Assembly (NCBI GenBank): GCA_905197905.1
Contig: CAJKAP010000005.1
Location: forward strand, 1 to 64,000
Length of the DNA stretch: 64,000 nucleotides
DNA from: an uncultured Sutterella sp.
GTDB taxonomy: Bacteria > Pseudomonadota > Gammaproteobacteria > Burkholderiales > Burkholderiaceae_F
Direction: 5' to 3'
Each line of letters begins with the position of its first letter. The stretch's first letter is position 1. The notes beneath the pieces are model-generated. The model had not been told where the DNA came from. It saw only the letters and a program-made list of their open reading frames with translations, and made no database searches. Below are positions 7,230 through 15,727 of this stretch, one piece after another. A program made the translations under genes and the position numbers.

Positions 7230-8198
7230 ATGTCGTTTTCACTGATCACACCTGTCGAGCCGCCTTCTGGAGAAATCACTCTCCCGAAGAAAAAGCCAAT
7301 TAATCCAGCACTGGCTTATTTGGCAACGTTGCACTCGGAAACTGGCCGCATCTCCATGCGTAGCAAGTTAAATGTGGTTGCGCGCATGGCGGGTTATCCA
7401 GACTTAGAAACTTGTGATTGGACGGCGCTGAAACCTGAGCACGTTCTCGAAATCATGAATCGCTTAGAGCAAGAAGGGAGAAAAGGGAATACAGTGAACT
7501 GCTACTTGGCTGCACTCAAGGGTGTTGTGAAAGCTGCCTGGCTAGCGGAACTCGTTTCACACGACACGATGATGCGGGTTAATGCCGTGAAGCAACGCCG
7601 TTTTCGTAGGTTGCCTGCAGGGAGAGCGCTTTCGATGAATGAATCTCACGCTTTGCTTGCAGATTGTGATAAACGAGATGATGCGATTGGCCGACGAGAT
7701 AAAGTCATTCTAGGATTGATGCTTGGTTGTGGCCTCCGTCGAGGTGAAGTGCCAGAACTTATGCTCGAAAACTACGACCCCGAAGAAGGTTCCCTACGGG
7801 TGATTGGGAAAGGCGATAAAGAACGCCTCGTCTTTTTGCCACCTCAAGTGGAAGAATGGCTTCACGGCTGGATTGTAAAAGATAGGGGAGAAGAGGAAGG
7901 TTATCTTTTTGGGCGTATTTATAAGAATGGGCGCCTTGATTTGCTACGCCCGCTGGATGCCAGATCGATCGGGGATATTCTAAGATCTCACCTAGAGAAT
8001 ATAGGAAGAGAGGGTGGACGAACTCTTCCTACAGCGCATGATTTGCGACGAACTTTTGCCACTCGACTGCTTGAAGACAATGTCGATATCACTACTGTGC
8101 AAGGTATGATGGGACACTCGAGTGTTACCACGACGGCCAATTATGACAGTCGAGGAAATGCACGACATAAAGAAAGTTCAAGAAAGGTTCGCATATAA
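7230..8198 (+). CDS. Tyrosine site-specific recombinase
   Basis: Integrase-type recombinase, 322 residues from ATG 7230 (an in-frame TTG at 7197 is possible but less likely). An N-terminal SAM-like core-binding domain (about 25-125) is followed by the catalytic domain. Catalytic residues are all visible: R170 (GLRRGE), K194 (GKGDKER), H270-x-x-R273 (HDLRRTF), H296 (MMGHSSV) and nucleophile Y305 (TTANYDSR). A 34-base, 14-6-14 inverted repeat spans its stop codon, and a decayed copy of its last 65 or so codons lies 2.6 kb away. It could serve the adjacent cassette or be its target. Confidence 0.9.
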   Translation: MSFSLITPVEPPSGEITLPKKKPINPALAYLATLHSETGRISMRSKLNVVARMAGYPDLETCDWTALKPEHVLEIMNRLEQEGRKGNTVNCYLAALKGVVKAAWLAELVSHDTMMRVNAVKQRRFRRLPAGRALSMNESHALLADCDKRDDAIGRRDKVILGLMLGCGLRRGEVPELMLENYDPEEGSLRVIGKGDKERLVFLPPQVEEWLHGWIVKDRGEEEGYLFGRIYKNGRLDLLRPLDARSIGDILRSHLENIGREGGRTLPTAHDLRRTFATRLLEDNVDITTVQGMMGHSSVTTTANYDSRGNARHKESSRKVRI

Positions 8199-8894
8199 AT
8201 TTGTTTTTATATCTGAACCATTGAAATAATATCTATTTTCAATAATAAGAATATTTTCCCAGGCCTCGTCCCTCATACGGATCACTTTATTTCTAAACTC
8301 TTCAGATTTAATCTTTTTTAAAGCGTTCTTTAGTACTTCTTTAAATACGAAAAATATTTGAATAAAGCTTTTATATTCAGATAGTTCATAAACACCATCT
8401 GCGAATGCAACAGATCTTGCATATACACAGACCAACTGAGCATAAAAGTCTAACCACCTTTTTAGCCAATCTTCCTCTCCGTCATACCAAAATCCATCGT
8501 GACTTAGGGAGATCAATCTTTCTGTATGCAAAATCCATTTTTGAAAATTCTCATCTCGGTTAAGTAATTTTCCTTCTATAGAAATAGCATTAGGTAAATA
8601 TCTCTCTCTTATTTCTAATTCAGCATTAAATATATATCGTATTATTTCTTCCCCATCTATCCCAAAACGTTTTCTTAAAAGAGCGTTGGTATTGTTTCTA
8701 TTCAATGCTATTTTTTCTCTACACAGCAGCTCTAAAAGCTCTTCTTCAAATCCCGCTTTAACAATGGCCTCAGAAAATTCCTTACTTTGAAGACGTTTTA
8801 CTGTTAAATTTCGATGTCGGAAAAGAAATTCTTTCACTTCATTTATATTTGAAAAAGATAATTCCCATTGTTCAGGGTTGAAAAATCCAAACAT
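8178..8894 (-). CDS. Unknown cassette protein B
   Basis: A 238-residue acidic, largely helical soluble protein. I do not recognise a domain. The start is ATG 8894, with GAGGAGATAGGG just upstream; a longer frame to 8927 would overlap the preceding gene. It follows the 514-residue gene by ten bases, so they form an operon. Its last codons are read from the inverted repeat that closes the recombinase gene, and its stop lies inside the recombinase frame, overlapping it by 21 bases tail to tail. AT-rich codon use (many ATA, TTA, AAA) differs from core genes and suggests transfer. Confidence 0.75.
   Translation of the reverse strand: MFGFFNPEQWELSFSNINEVKEFLFRHRNLTVKRLQSKEFSEAIVKAGFEEELLELLCREKIALNRNNTNALLRKRFGIDGEEIIRYIFNAELEIRERYLPNAISIEGKLLNRDENFQKWILHTERLISLSHDGFWYDGEEDWLKRWLDFYAQLVCVYARSVAFADGVYELSEYKSFIQIFFVFKEVLKNALKKIKSEEFRNKVIRMRDEAWENILIIENRYYFNGSDIKTNLYANLS
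8186..8219. repeat. 34-base inverted repeat (14-6-14) at the recombinase stop: candidate core recombination site
   Basis: Left arm GGTTCGCATATAAA (8186-8199) and right arm TTTATATCTGAACC (8206-8219) pair in 12 of 14 positions around a six-base centre TTTGTT. The size and layout resemble tyrosine-recombinase core sites (two binding arms around a 6-8-base crossover). No T run follows on either strand, which argues against a simple terminator. A related, decayed version follows the recombinase remnant at 10818-10853. Confidence 0.5.
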
Positions 8895-8904
8895 CCCTAT
8901 CTCC

Positions 8905-10449
8905 TCAATATTCTGTGAAGCGGTCATGCCTCTTCAAGGATAAACTGGTCATGCCTTTTTCAATCTCGATTTGGTCCATATACCTCTGCAGAGGCTCAGG
9001 ATGGTTAGGGTTTAAGCGTTGCCATTCCTCTGACTGTAATGCTAAAGCGTGTTGCCTTGCCCGCATCCAGCAATCTGAAAGCGTTTGGTTGCGTTCGTGT
9101 AAACGAGCTTCGTTATCTTTTGCCTGAAGTTCTCTTAATTTCAAAAAGAAATCTCGGCGCAAGTAGGATCCATACCACATTTGATAATAGATAGCGAGCC
9201 GTATAGTCCTAGCTTTGGAATCTCCATAGATTTCAAGAAGTTTTTGATATTCCGCTTCTAAATATTTAGAAAGTGGATTTCTCTTGTCTACTTTTTCGTT
9301 TTTCCCATAAAACTCTATCGGGAACATTTCTATCGGAGGATATTGACGGAAAAATTCAGCTTCAAATTCCTCTGAGACGCAATCCACATTTTCATAGCTA
9401 AGCGAGTGTGGTTCTGTTGTTGCTTTTTGAGCTTTCAGCTCAAAAAGATTGGTTAAAGCATCAAATTCTGTAATGATAAATTGGTATGTGCCAGCGGCGT
9501 TTTTCAACCGTTCCAAGAGGGTCAACGAAACTCTGGCAATAACACGCTTAGCAATGTTGACGTCGTTTTCAAAGAAATTTCTGTCAATTTTTGTGCCAAA
9601 CACCGCAACTGGGCACTCTCCTTCGGTGCAATCCACGCTCCCGGGGGCGGTTTGAGTGGTTAAAGCGCTGTATTGAGCCTTAATCTCTGCAAGATTCCGA
9701 CGTTTAAAAAATTCTTTTCCCCCAAGCACAGGAATCCTCTTAAATCCGCAATCTGAACTATTAATGAGCACTGCCGCTAACGTGCATCTCATGAAATCAA
9801 CGCTACCTGGAGCCTCCCCGAAATAAGACAGACAACAGACATGAAAGTCATGAAGAATTTTGTTCAACTGCCTCAAATTTTGGGAATCTTTCATAGCAAA
9901 ATAAGCCCCCTCAAGAGAGCCAAAAAAGTCTTTAAAGGGAATCTGTGTTTGTTGGAGAAAATTGTATACAGCAGGGGTCGCTGTCATTGACAGGGAATCT
10001 AATTCTGCGTAAATAGCCTCTTTTTCAACATTTAAAGTTTTCGTGAGAAAATTAAAGTAGGCACAAAAAAGGAAAATAAACAGGGGCGGAGGTACTCTGT
10101 ACCGGCCAAAAGACCCGTACTCTTTTGGATACGTAACAAGAGACAAGAATTTTTTATATAGAGCATATAGATCGTTCTCATAACCCGTCACTGACTCTAA
10201 AAGATCAATGACGGAAGATGCGCCAAAGCTCTCTACCTGTCTAGCTCTAATTAAATAACGAAGAGTAGCGTTCACATCAATGGTTTCAAGGTTGCCAGAA
10301 GCATGGAGCATTGCCAGGTTGTATAGAGCGCGAGAATCTTCCTCTTCCTCAACGGCAAGCTCCAAATATTTTTTGGCCCACTGAAATTTTCCATTTGATA
10401 GAGCTATTTGTGCCTTTTTAAAAGCCTCGCCGTAGTAATGTTGTCGCAT
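8905..10449 (-). CDS. Unknown cassette protein A with Sel1/TPR-like N-terminus
   Basis: A 514-residue soluble protein. Residues about 5-75 look like Sel1/TPR helical repeats (KAQIALSNGKFQWAKKYLEL, then ALYNLAMLHASGN). The rest is unrecognised, with a hydrophobic stretch at about 120-137 and a charged helical C-terminus. No catalytic motif is visible. It is the first gene of a two-gene operon lying opposite to, and enclosed by, two copies of the recombinase 3' end. Defence, regulation or conflict functions are possible for such cargo but not shown by the sequence. Confidence 0.75.
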   Translation of the reverse strand: MRQHYYGEAFKKAQIALSNGKFQWAKKYLELAVEEEEDSRALYNLAMLHASGNLETIDVNATLRYLIRARQVESFGASSVIDLLESVTGYENDLYALYKKFLSLVTYPKEYGSFGRYRVPPPLFIFLFCAYFNFLTKTLNVEKEAIYAELDSLSMTATPAVYNFLQQTQIPFKDFFGSLEGAYFAMKDSQNLRQLNKILHDFHVCCLSYFGEAPGSVDFMRCTLAAVLINSSDCGFKRIPVLGGKEFFKRRNLAEIKAQYSALTTQTAPGSVDCTEGECPVAVFGTKIDRNFFENDVNIAKRVIARVSLTLLERLKNAAGTYQFIITEFDALTNLFELKAQKATTEPHSLSYENVDCVSEEFEAEFFRQYPPIEMFPIEFYGKNEKVDKRNPLSKYLEAEYQKLLEIYGDSKARTIRLAIYYQMWYGSYLRRDFFLKLRELQAKDNEARLHERNQTLSDCWMRARQHALALQSEEWQRLNPNHPEPLQRYMDQIEIEKGMTSLSLKRHDRFTEY

Positions 10450-10625
10450 TTTTCTCCCTGATCCTTTGAAAGTTCACACTCTCATCTATTGAATTTTAAA
10501 GGCTTTTTGAGGTTCTTAAAAACAGGGATTTCCATGAAAAAACGAAGTGGTAGTGATATTTAGAAATAATGTCTGAAATCAGTCTTGTTAGGCTCTTAGG
10601 ATATGACTTGAAAAGAGTTTTGCTA
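10450..10625. other. Cassette operon upstream region
   Basis: AT-rich sequence between the first cassette gene and the recombinase remnant. It must contain the leftward promoter of the two-gene operon, but I cannot single out convincing hexamers. Weak similarity to the recombinase may start here (from about 10600) but is not reliable before 10626. Confidence 0.4.
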
Positions 10626-10811
10626 ATCAAAAAAATAGGAAGAGAACACAAACGAACTCTTCCTACCGAGCAGGATTTACGGAAAACTTTTACAGCTTCT
10701 CCACCTTGAGACAACCTAATCAGCTGTCGCATAAAACATATTGAAGGCCCGAGCGTTAACACTGCAATTAGTTGCGATCATAGCAGTAATAAATCCAAGA
10801 AAGGCAGTTCA
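10626..10811 (+). pseudogene. Decayed 3' fragment of the tyrosine recombinase
   Basis: Translation on the plus strand aligns without gaps to the last 60-odd residues of the intact recombinase: IGREHKRTLPTEQDLRKTF against IGREGGRTLPTAHDLRRTF. A TGA at 10707-10709 then replaces a codon in the middle. Afterwards DN-I, G-SV-T and D- positions still match. The HxxR histidine has become Gln and the Tyr nucleophile is lost. It is a non-functional remnant. A frame on the opposite strand here is a shadow. Confidence 0.8.
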
Positions 10812-10817
10812 ATTTAC

Positions 10818-10853
10818 TTCAGACATATTTAAATATGTTTTTCAAAGTCTGAA
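10818..10853. repeat. Decayed second copy of the recombinase-end inverted repeat
   Basis: TTCAGAC (10818-10824) pairs with GTCTGAA (10847-10853), and inside it ACATATTTAAATATGT (10823-10838) is a perfect palindrome. The elements CATAT, AAAT, GTTTTT and CTGAA occur in the same order as in the repeat at 8186-8219, and at the same distance from the recombinase coding similarity. It may also act as a hairpin after iadA. Confidence 0.5.
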
Positions 10854-10885
10854 AAGCGATCTACCTTTTTAGGGGCTTTAGTAAT

Positions 10886-12031
10886 TTATTCTTCAAAAGT
10901 TCCCTTTTTCAGAATTTCTTTGTTTCTCATCATGTGAACACCCTTCGCCATTACGTGGACCAATTCCATGGAGTCATTGAAGAGATTGATGTCTGCATCA
11001 AACCCAGTTTTGATTTCACCCTTACCGCTTAATCGTAAAGCTTTTGCAGGATTCACAGTTATAAGAGACAAAGCATCCGCTATCGGCATTTTTAGTTCTC
11101 CGATCAAGCGTTTGAGTTCTCTCAAATTGGCGTTAACACCGCCAACGCCAAGGCCTATCATTTCACCTTTTTCATTAAAACGGGGAACAGAACCATGACC
11201 GTCTGTCGACATCGTCAAATGAGAAAGAGGTACACCAGCTTTTAATGCTTCAACGATTCCATGAGCAGGGGTTCCTACTGCGCAAGAGCCACCCGTTGTG
11301 ATATCGACATAACCACCTTGAGTTCCAAACTCAAGAGCAGCTTCAAAGACTTTTTTGTCACGAGCACAATGCGTTGGGCGAATATGCCCAATAGGGAAAC
11401 CCTTAGCCACAACAGACTTGAAAATTTCAAATGGTCCCGGAATATTTCCCAAATGAATATGCAAAACCCCCAATTTTCCAGCAACCATAGCACCGACTCG
11501 AATTTGGCTTAGTAAGCGAAGCACTTCCTCTTCAGTAGGGAAACTGGAACGATGATCGCCCATCGCTATTTTGACCCCTAAAACTTCTGGTACAAAGAAC
11601 AAGTCATTCTTGACTGAATCCGTGAGTAAGGTTGGGGGGAATGCATAATTGCTCGTATACATCCAGGCCGATACACCTTCTTCTTGCAGAGCACGTACTT
11701 TTGCCAGCAAGTTTGGAATGGAACGAGACGTACCATCGGTTCCAGATACTCCAACGACAGTAGTAGTTCCACACTCTATTAATTCAGATAGAACCAATTC
11801 TGGTGTACGGGTTTTCGGGCCACCTTCGCCACCACCGCCAGTTACGTGCACATGCTGATCAATGAATCCTGGAGTTAAGAGGAGTCCTTTCCCGTCGACA
11901 ATTTCAAGGTCATCCAAATTAGGATTGAGATTTTCCCCAACAGCAACAATTTTCTGATGGACAACGAGAACATCTTTGACACCCAAGTCAGCAGGAGCAA
12001 AAACTCGAGCTCCACGAATAAGAATCGACAT
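10886..12031 (-). CDS. iadA: Isoaspartyl dipeptidase (beta-aspartyl-peptidase)
   Basis: Cytosolic binuclear-zinc amidohydrolase that splits beta-aspartyl dipeptides, releasing aspartate from damaged-protein breakdown products. The 381-residue length is right. The metal motif HVHVTGGGGEGG (about 60-71), later HIHLG and HIRPTH histidines, and the STDGHG aspartate (about 277) mark the IadA branch of the amidohydrolase superfamily. The start has a GGAG site. It follows a DcuC-type carrier by 19 bases in one operon. Aspartate released here could be converted to fumarate and exchanged for succinate, which fits fumarate respiration; that link is inference. Confidence 0.92.
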   Translation of the reverse strand: MSILIRGARVFAPADLGVKDVLVVHQKIVAVGENLNPNLDDLEIVDGKGLLLTPGFIDQHVHVTGGGGEGGPKTRTPELVLSELIECGTTTVVGVSGTDGTSRSIPNLLAKVRALQEEGVSAWMYTSNYAFPPTLLTDSVKNDLFFVPEVLGVKIAMGDHRSSFPTEEEVLRLLSQIRVGAMVAGKLGVLHIHLGNIPGPFEIFKSVVAKGFPIGHIRPTHCARDKKVFEAALEFGTQGGYVDITTGGSCAVGTPAHGIVEALKAGVPLSHLTMSTDGHGSVPRFNEKGEMIGLGVGGVNANLRELKRLIGELKMPIADALSLITVNPAKALRLSGKGEIKTGFDADINLFNDSMELVHVMAKGVHMMRNKEILKKGTFEE

Positions 12032-12050
12032 ACTGTTTCTCCAAAAATAA

Positions 12051-13427
12051 TTACAAGAACACTAGTGAACTCACGACGTTAACAATGAGTCCGAGCAACA
12101 TCACTGGTATCGTTCTACGGATGAGCTCAATTGGGGTTAAACCTGCAATCCCTGAAACCGCAATGATTACACCCGAAATAGGACTCATAGAGCGGGCCAA
12201 AGAAGCAGAGAGTTGCACAGGAATCACTAATGCCATGGTGTTATAGCCAACACTTGCTGCGGCTTCTGGCAAAAGTGGAGAGAAGGCAAAGAATGCCGAA
12301 TTTCCCGACCCAGTCACAATCGTTGCAATGATCATGATAGCCAACATGACAAAGAGCATGAGTGCTAACCCGATACCTTGTTGCGCTGCGGCCATTTGGA
12401 TCAAAGTACTGATTCCACCAACCTTGGTCAACCCTAAAGAGAAAAGTTCTGCGCAGCAAATGAGACTAACTGTCGAAGTAAATACGTTGCCCATTCCATT
12501 AAAAAATGATTGAGTAGATTGGCAGCAATCCTTGAATTTACGGACAGTAAGGAGATCAACTACGAATGCAATGAGGGTCGACACGATGATTGCCGTTACC
12601 AAACTCAATTTAATCCCTGCATAAACCATCGGGGAGAAGACAATCAGCAAGAAGAGTGGGAGGACTGGCAAAATTGCATAGTGAGCAGGACCAGCATCTG
12701 CAAATGGGTCTTCCTGATCAGCGGCTTTAGTATCAGCAGACTCAACAATTCCCTTCATAGTTTCTCGCCGATCGAACCACCGCTGAACGAAAAAGTGACC
12801 GACAGCAATAGCAATAATCACGCAAATAGCAACTTTGAGCTGGCCAGTGATAAAGTATGTGACAACATCCGTTTGTAGTAGATCTGCAGCTCTCATTGAA
12901 TTAGATGAACTGGGGCCTAAATCCAAGCTACAAGTTGACCCGATAACAGCTGCCGCAGCAGCACGGCGTACACCTAGTTGAACCAACAAGGGATAAATTG
13001 ACGCCATCAGCAACAAACCCAAACCTACAGCAGAGTTGATAAACAAAGCCATAGTCTGACCAACTACATAAGTCACTGCGAGGAGAAGGTATGGAGAACG
13101 AATAGCAGAAAGAGGGCGAATACACAGTTTCACCAAGGACTTCGAAGCGCCAATTTTGTTCATATAGAACGAGAAACCAGCGATAGCCATAATATTAAGA
13201 CCTAACCCTGGAAGTCGCCCTTTCATAAGATCCGTGAATGCCTGCGCCAAATCAAAACCCAAAAAGTTCGTTGCGCTCTTCGGACTTACTGGAGCGTTCC
13301 CCATCCAAGCCCCGATTAGTAGCAAAACTAAGCCAAACAGTAGCAAGATGGTGGGCGGATAAATATTTTTGATCACAAAATACGCGATACCAGCAACGGC
13401 TATCAACGTACAAATCACGCCAAACAT
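12051..13427 (-). CDS. dcuC: DcuC-family anaerobic C4-dicarboxylate carrier
   Basis: Inner-membrane carrier of 458 residues with about 12 hydrophobic segments, belonging to the DcuC family that moves succinate, fumarate or aspartate-like acids under anaerobic conditions. Typical positions are GSTCSLDLGPSSSNS, TGSGNSAFFAFSPLLPE and ARSMSPISGVI. I chose ATG 13427 because AAAGGAGG precedes it; a longer frame reaches 13496 without such a site. It is the first gene of an operon with iadA, so it may import aspartyl compounds or export the acid products. Confidence 0.85.
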   Translation of the reverse strand: MFGVICTLIAVAGIAYFVIKNIYPPTILLLFGLVLLLIGAWMGNAPVSPKSATNFLGFDLAQAFTDLMKGRLPGLGLNIMAIAGFSFYMNKIGASKSLVKLCIRPLSAIRSPYLLLAVTYVVGQTMALFINSAVGLGLLLMASIYPLLVQLGVRRAAAAAVIGSTCSLDLGPSSSNSMRAADLLQTDVVTYFITGQLKVAICVIIAIAVGHFFVQRWFDRRETMKGIVESADTKAADQEDPFADAGPAHYAILPVLPLFLLIVFSPMVYAGIKLSLVTAIIVSTLIAFVVDLLTVRKFKDCCQSTQSFFNGMGNVFTSTVSLICCAELFSLGLTKVGGISTLIQMAAAQQGIGLALMLFVMLAIMIIATIVTGSGNSAFFAFSPLLPEAAASVGYNTMALVIPVQLSASLARSMSPISGVIIAVSGIAGLTPIELIRRTIPVMLLGLIVNVVSSLVFL

Positions 13428-13831
13428 AGGGAACCTCCTTTGAACAAAAAAGATTGGTCTAGAAAAAATCCTAGATCTCTTCCGCTGAGATGGCAAAAGG
13501 GAAGTCTTAATCTTTGCTTAATATCAATATTTATGCCATTTTCCTCTCTTCTTTAACTTCAATAAAATTTTCTAATTAACTACTTTCGGGATACCTTTCT
13601 CAAACAAAAAACTCACCCGCATTCAAACCGGAGAGCGAATGAAGATCAGATACACCCTCATTCCCATCGTGTCATTCAGCATTAGCTCAGCAGCACGCCT
13701 TTGCTTTAATAACAAACTCTATCAAGGGTAAATACGGAACTGGAGACAAGGCAAAATGTACTTTCATAAGAATTTTTCGTCATAAAATATCTTTTATGTC
13801 TACACATGACAGATCACGAAGGGAGGGATCG
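13428..13831. other. Divergent promoter region between dcuC-iadA and the sensor kinase
   Basis: About 400 bases without a credible gene. A CATTC/GAATG inverted repeat lies near 13620-13650. No clear promoter hexamers stand out to me. The region must hold both leftward and rightward promoters. Confidence 0.4.
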
Positions 13832-15679
13832 ATGAAACACTTACGAGAAAGCCTACGAGTTTTCTGCTTAGGGCTTCTATTGCTCTTTCTTTTTCCCGTT
13901 TCCTTTGCTGACGAACTTCCTCCTGCAGAAGAAACCGTACGATTTGGCTTTTTAAAGCCAATGGACGTTTACGGAAAAAACAACTACCAACCAGGCGAAA
14001 CGGACATCCGCCGGCCTCTCGAGCGCTATCTCCAAAAAGCCTTGCCAGATATCCATTTCGAATTTGTGGAATATCGTCTAGCCGAACTAGGGCGAGTTGC
14101 TACGGAGCATTCGATTGACTTCGCTCTGATGAGTTCTGGGCAATTTGTCGAAATCCAAAATTCGGGAGCATATGCGTTGGCTACGGTTTATACCTCACGC
14201 TTCCCGGATCCAAATCAATTTACAGCCGCACTCTTCGTGGTGAGTGCTCGATTCCCTGATGTACATACCATTGCGGACTTGAAAGGCCTGAGAGCCGCCT
14301 TTAACAGTAAGGCAAACTTCATCAACTACCAGATCCCACTAGGGGAAATTGCCCGTCAGGGCTTTGACCCCGATAAGTTTTTTAGAGAAGAACTCTTCAC
14401 TAACGACCAACCGGAAAAGGTGATGAAACTCATCACAGAAGGAAAAGCTGACGTAGGGGTTTTTCGTATTTGCGAATACGAAGCTCTTATGAAAATGCAG
14501 CCTGATCTGCAAACCAAGATTCTCCCTGTGGGGGTGAGAAAAGACGGCAACTTGGCTTGTATGCGTTCCACAGATTTGTTCCCTGGTTGGACCGTCACGA
14601 TGACCTCCGCCAAAGACACGCAAATCAGCACCCGTATTGTGAAGGCGTTACTCGCCATGCCAGTGGATCCAGAAAATGGGATGGGGTGGAGTGTGGCAAC
14701 AGACTTTCATCGTGTGAATGAAGTCTTCCGCTTGATTAAAGCGGGGCCATATGAATACTTGCGCGCCTGGACCGTGGAACGAGTGTGGCGCGAATATAAA
14801 GAATTCATCATTGTCGCGTTGCTTCTCCTTATCTTCTGGATTGTGCATTGGGTCTCAGTCGAACGCGTCGCCGAAAAGCGCGCCCATGATTTGACGGAAG
14901 CCTATGTGCGGCAACGAAGCCTAGAAGACAAAGCACTCAAAACAGAAGAGCGTTTGGCAGCGATGTCACGCCTTGGTGTGGTAAGTCAACTTTCGGCCAT
15001 CTTCGCGCACGAAATGGGGCAACCTCTGTCGGTGATTCGCTATCGCACTAAAACACTTGAAACGCTTTTTAAGCAAAAAGAGAACAATCAAGCGCTGATT
15101 GATAGCTGTCTGCAGTCCATTGCCGATCAGGGTGACAAGGCTGCCCGCATTTTGCAAAAGGTACGCAACTACGCCAAAGGCGAAACCAGCCGCAATAAAA
15201 CTGTGCGCTTTGACTTAGTAGTCGAAACCGCTTGGGGTGACTTGAAGCGCTCAGGAAAACTCACCTCCAACATCCTATTGCGTCTTAAACCGGTAGAAGT
15301 TGAAGGGGATGAACTGGAGCTTGGGCTTGCGGTACTCAACATTCTTAAGAATGCGGCAGAAGCTCTTGAAGACAATCCCAAAGGAAAGATTGAGGTCAAA
15401 CTCGATATTCAGCCAGAACGAGTGAAATTTATTTGCGAAAACGCAGGGAAAGAAGTCGATGAAGCAACGCTTCAAGAACACATGACCCCGATGAGTACCT
15501 CTAAGAAAGAGGGTATTGGGCTCGGCCTCATTATCATCAACTCCATTGCGGAAGGGCATGGCGGCTCGTTCTCCATTTCGCCTAGAGAAGGGGGTGGGGC
15601 GATTGCTATTTTGGACCTACCTCGTCATCAGCCTAAGACTGAAGCTTCTTTTGAATCGGACAAAACTCCTGCCGCTTAA
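13832..15679 (+). CDS. Sensor histidine kinase with PhnD-like periplasmic ligand-binding domain
   Basis: Membrane sensor, 615 residues from ATG 13832 (GGGAGGG upstream; an in-frame ATG at 13796 is weaker). A signal anchor at the N-terminus is followed by a periplasmic PhnD/ABC-binding-protein-like domain (about 30-315, VRFGFLKPMDVYG onward), one transmembrane helix (about 325-341), a coiled linker, the dimerisation domain with phospho-accepting H393 in FAHEMGQPL, and an ATPase domain (N box NILKNAAEAL at about 505-514, G box GIGLGLI). Architecture matches TtrS-type sensors. It pairs with the next gene, and the reductase after that is the probable target. Confidence 0.88.
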   Translation: MKHLRESLRVFCLGLLLLFLFPVSFADELPPAEETVRFGFLKPMDVYGKNNYQPGETDIRRPLERYLQKALPDIHFEFVEYRLAELGRVATEHSIDFALMSSGQFVEIQNSGAYALATVYTSRFPDPNQFTAALFVVSARFPDVHTIADLKGLRAAFNSKANFINYQIPLGEIARQGFDPDKFFREELFTNDQPEKVMKLITEGKADVGVFRICEYEALMKMQPDLQTKILPVGVRKDGNLACMRSTDLFPGWTVTMTSAKDTQISTRIVKALLAMPVDPENGMGWSVATDFHRVNEVFRLIKAGPYEYLRAWTVERVWREYKEFIIVALLLLIFWIVHWVSVERVAEKRAHDLTEAYVRQRSLEDKALKTEERLAAMSRLGVVSQLSAIFAHEMGQPLSVIRYRTKTLETLFKQKENNQALIDSCLQSIADQGDKAARILQKVRNYAKGETSRNKTVRFDLVVETAWGDLKRSGKLTSNILLRLKPVEVEGDELELGLAVLNILKNAAEALEDNPKGKIEVKLDIQPERVKFICENAGKEVDEATLQEHMTPMSTSKKEGIGLGLIIINSIAEGHGGSFSISPREGGGAIAILDLPRHQPKTEASFESDKTPAA

Positions 15680-15727
15680 GGCAGATCGCACACTGAATAG
15701 ATTTTTGAAAATATTGAAGGAAAAACT

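Larger units (their letters stand above)
8021..10853. mobile_element. Putative 2.6-kb integrated cassette bounded by repeated recombinase 3' ends
   Basis: Two directly oriented copies of the recombinase 3' end plus trailing inverted repeat lie 2,634-2,636 bases apart (AACTCT at 8021 and 10655; CTGAA at 8213 and 10849), nearly length-preserving over about 195 bases. Between them lie only two unknown genes on the opposite strand. The pattern fits integration into the 3' end of a recombinase gene, with the incoming end restoring the frame and the displaced end decaying. Boundaries are approximate; a tandem duplication of the recombinase is the alternative. Confidence 0.45.

Noticed and set aside
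8186..8219. Ordinary bidirectional terminator between the recombinase and the convergent gene
   Set aside because: The stem overlaps the coding ends of both genes and neither strand has a T run after it; its repetition after the remnant favours a recombination site.
10496..10762. Leftward 88-codon frame downstream of the cassette
   Set aside because: It is the antisense of the recombinase remnant, which matches the intact recombinase on the plus strand; no ribosome-binding site.
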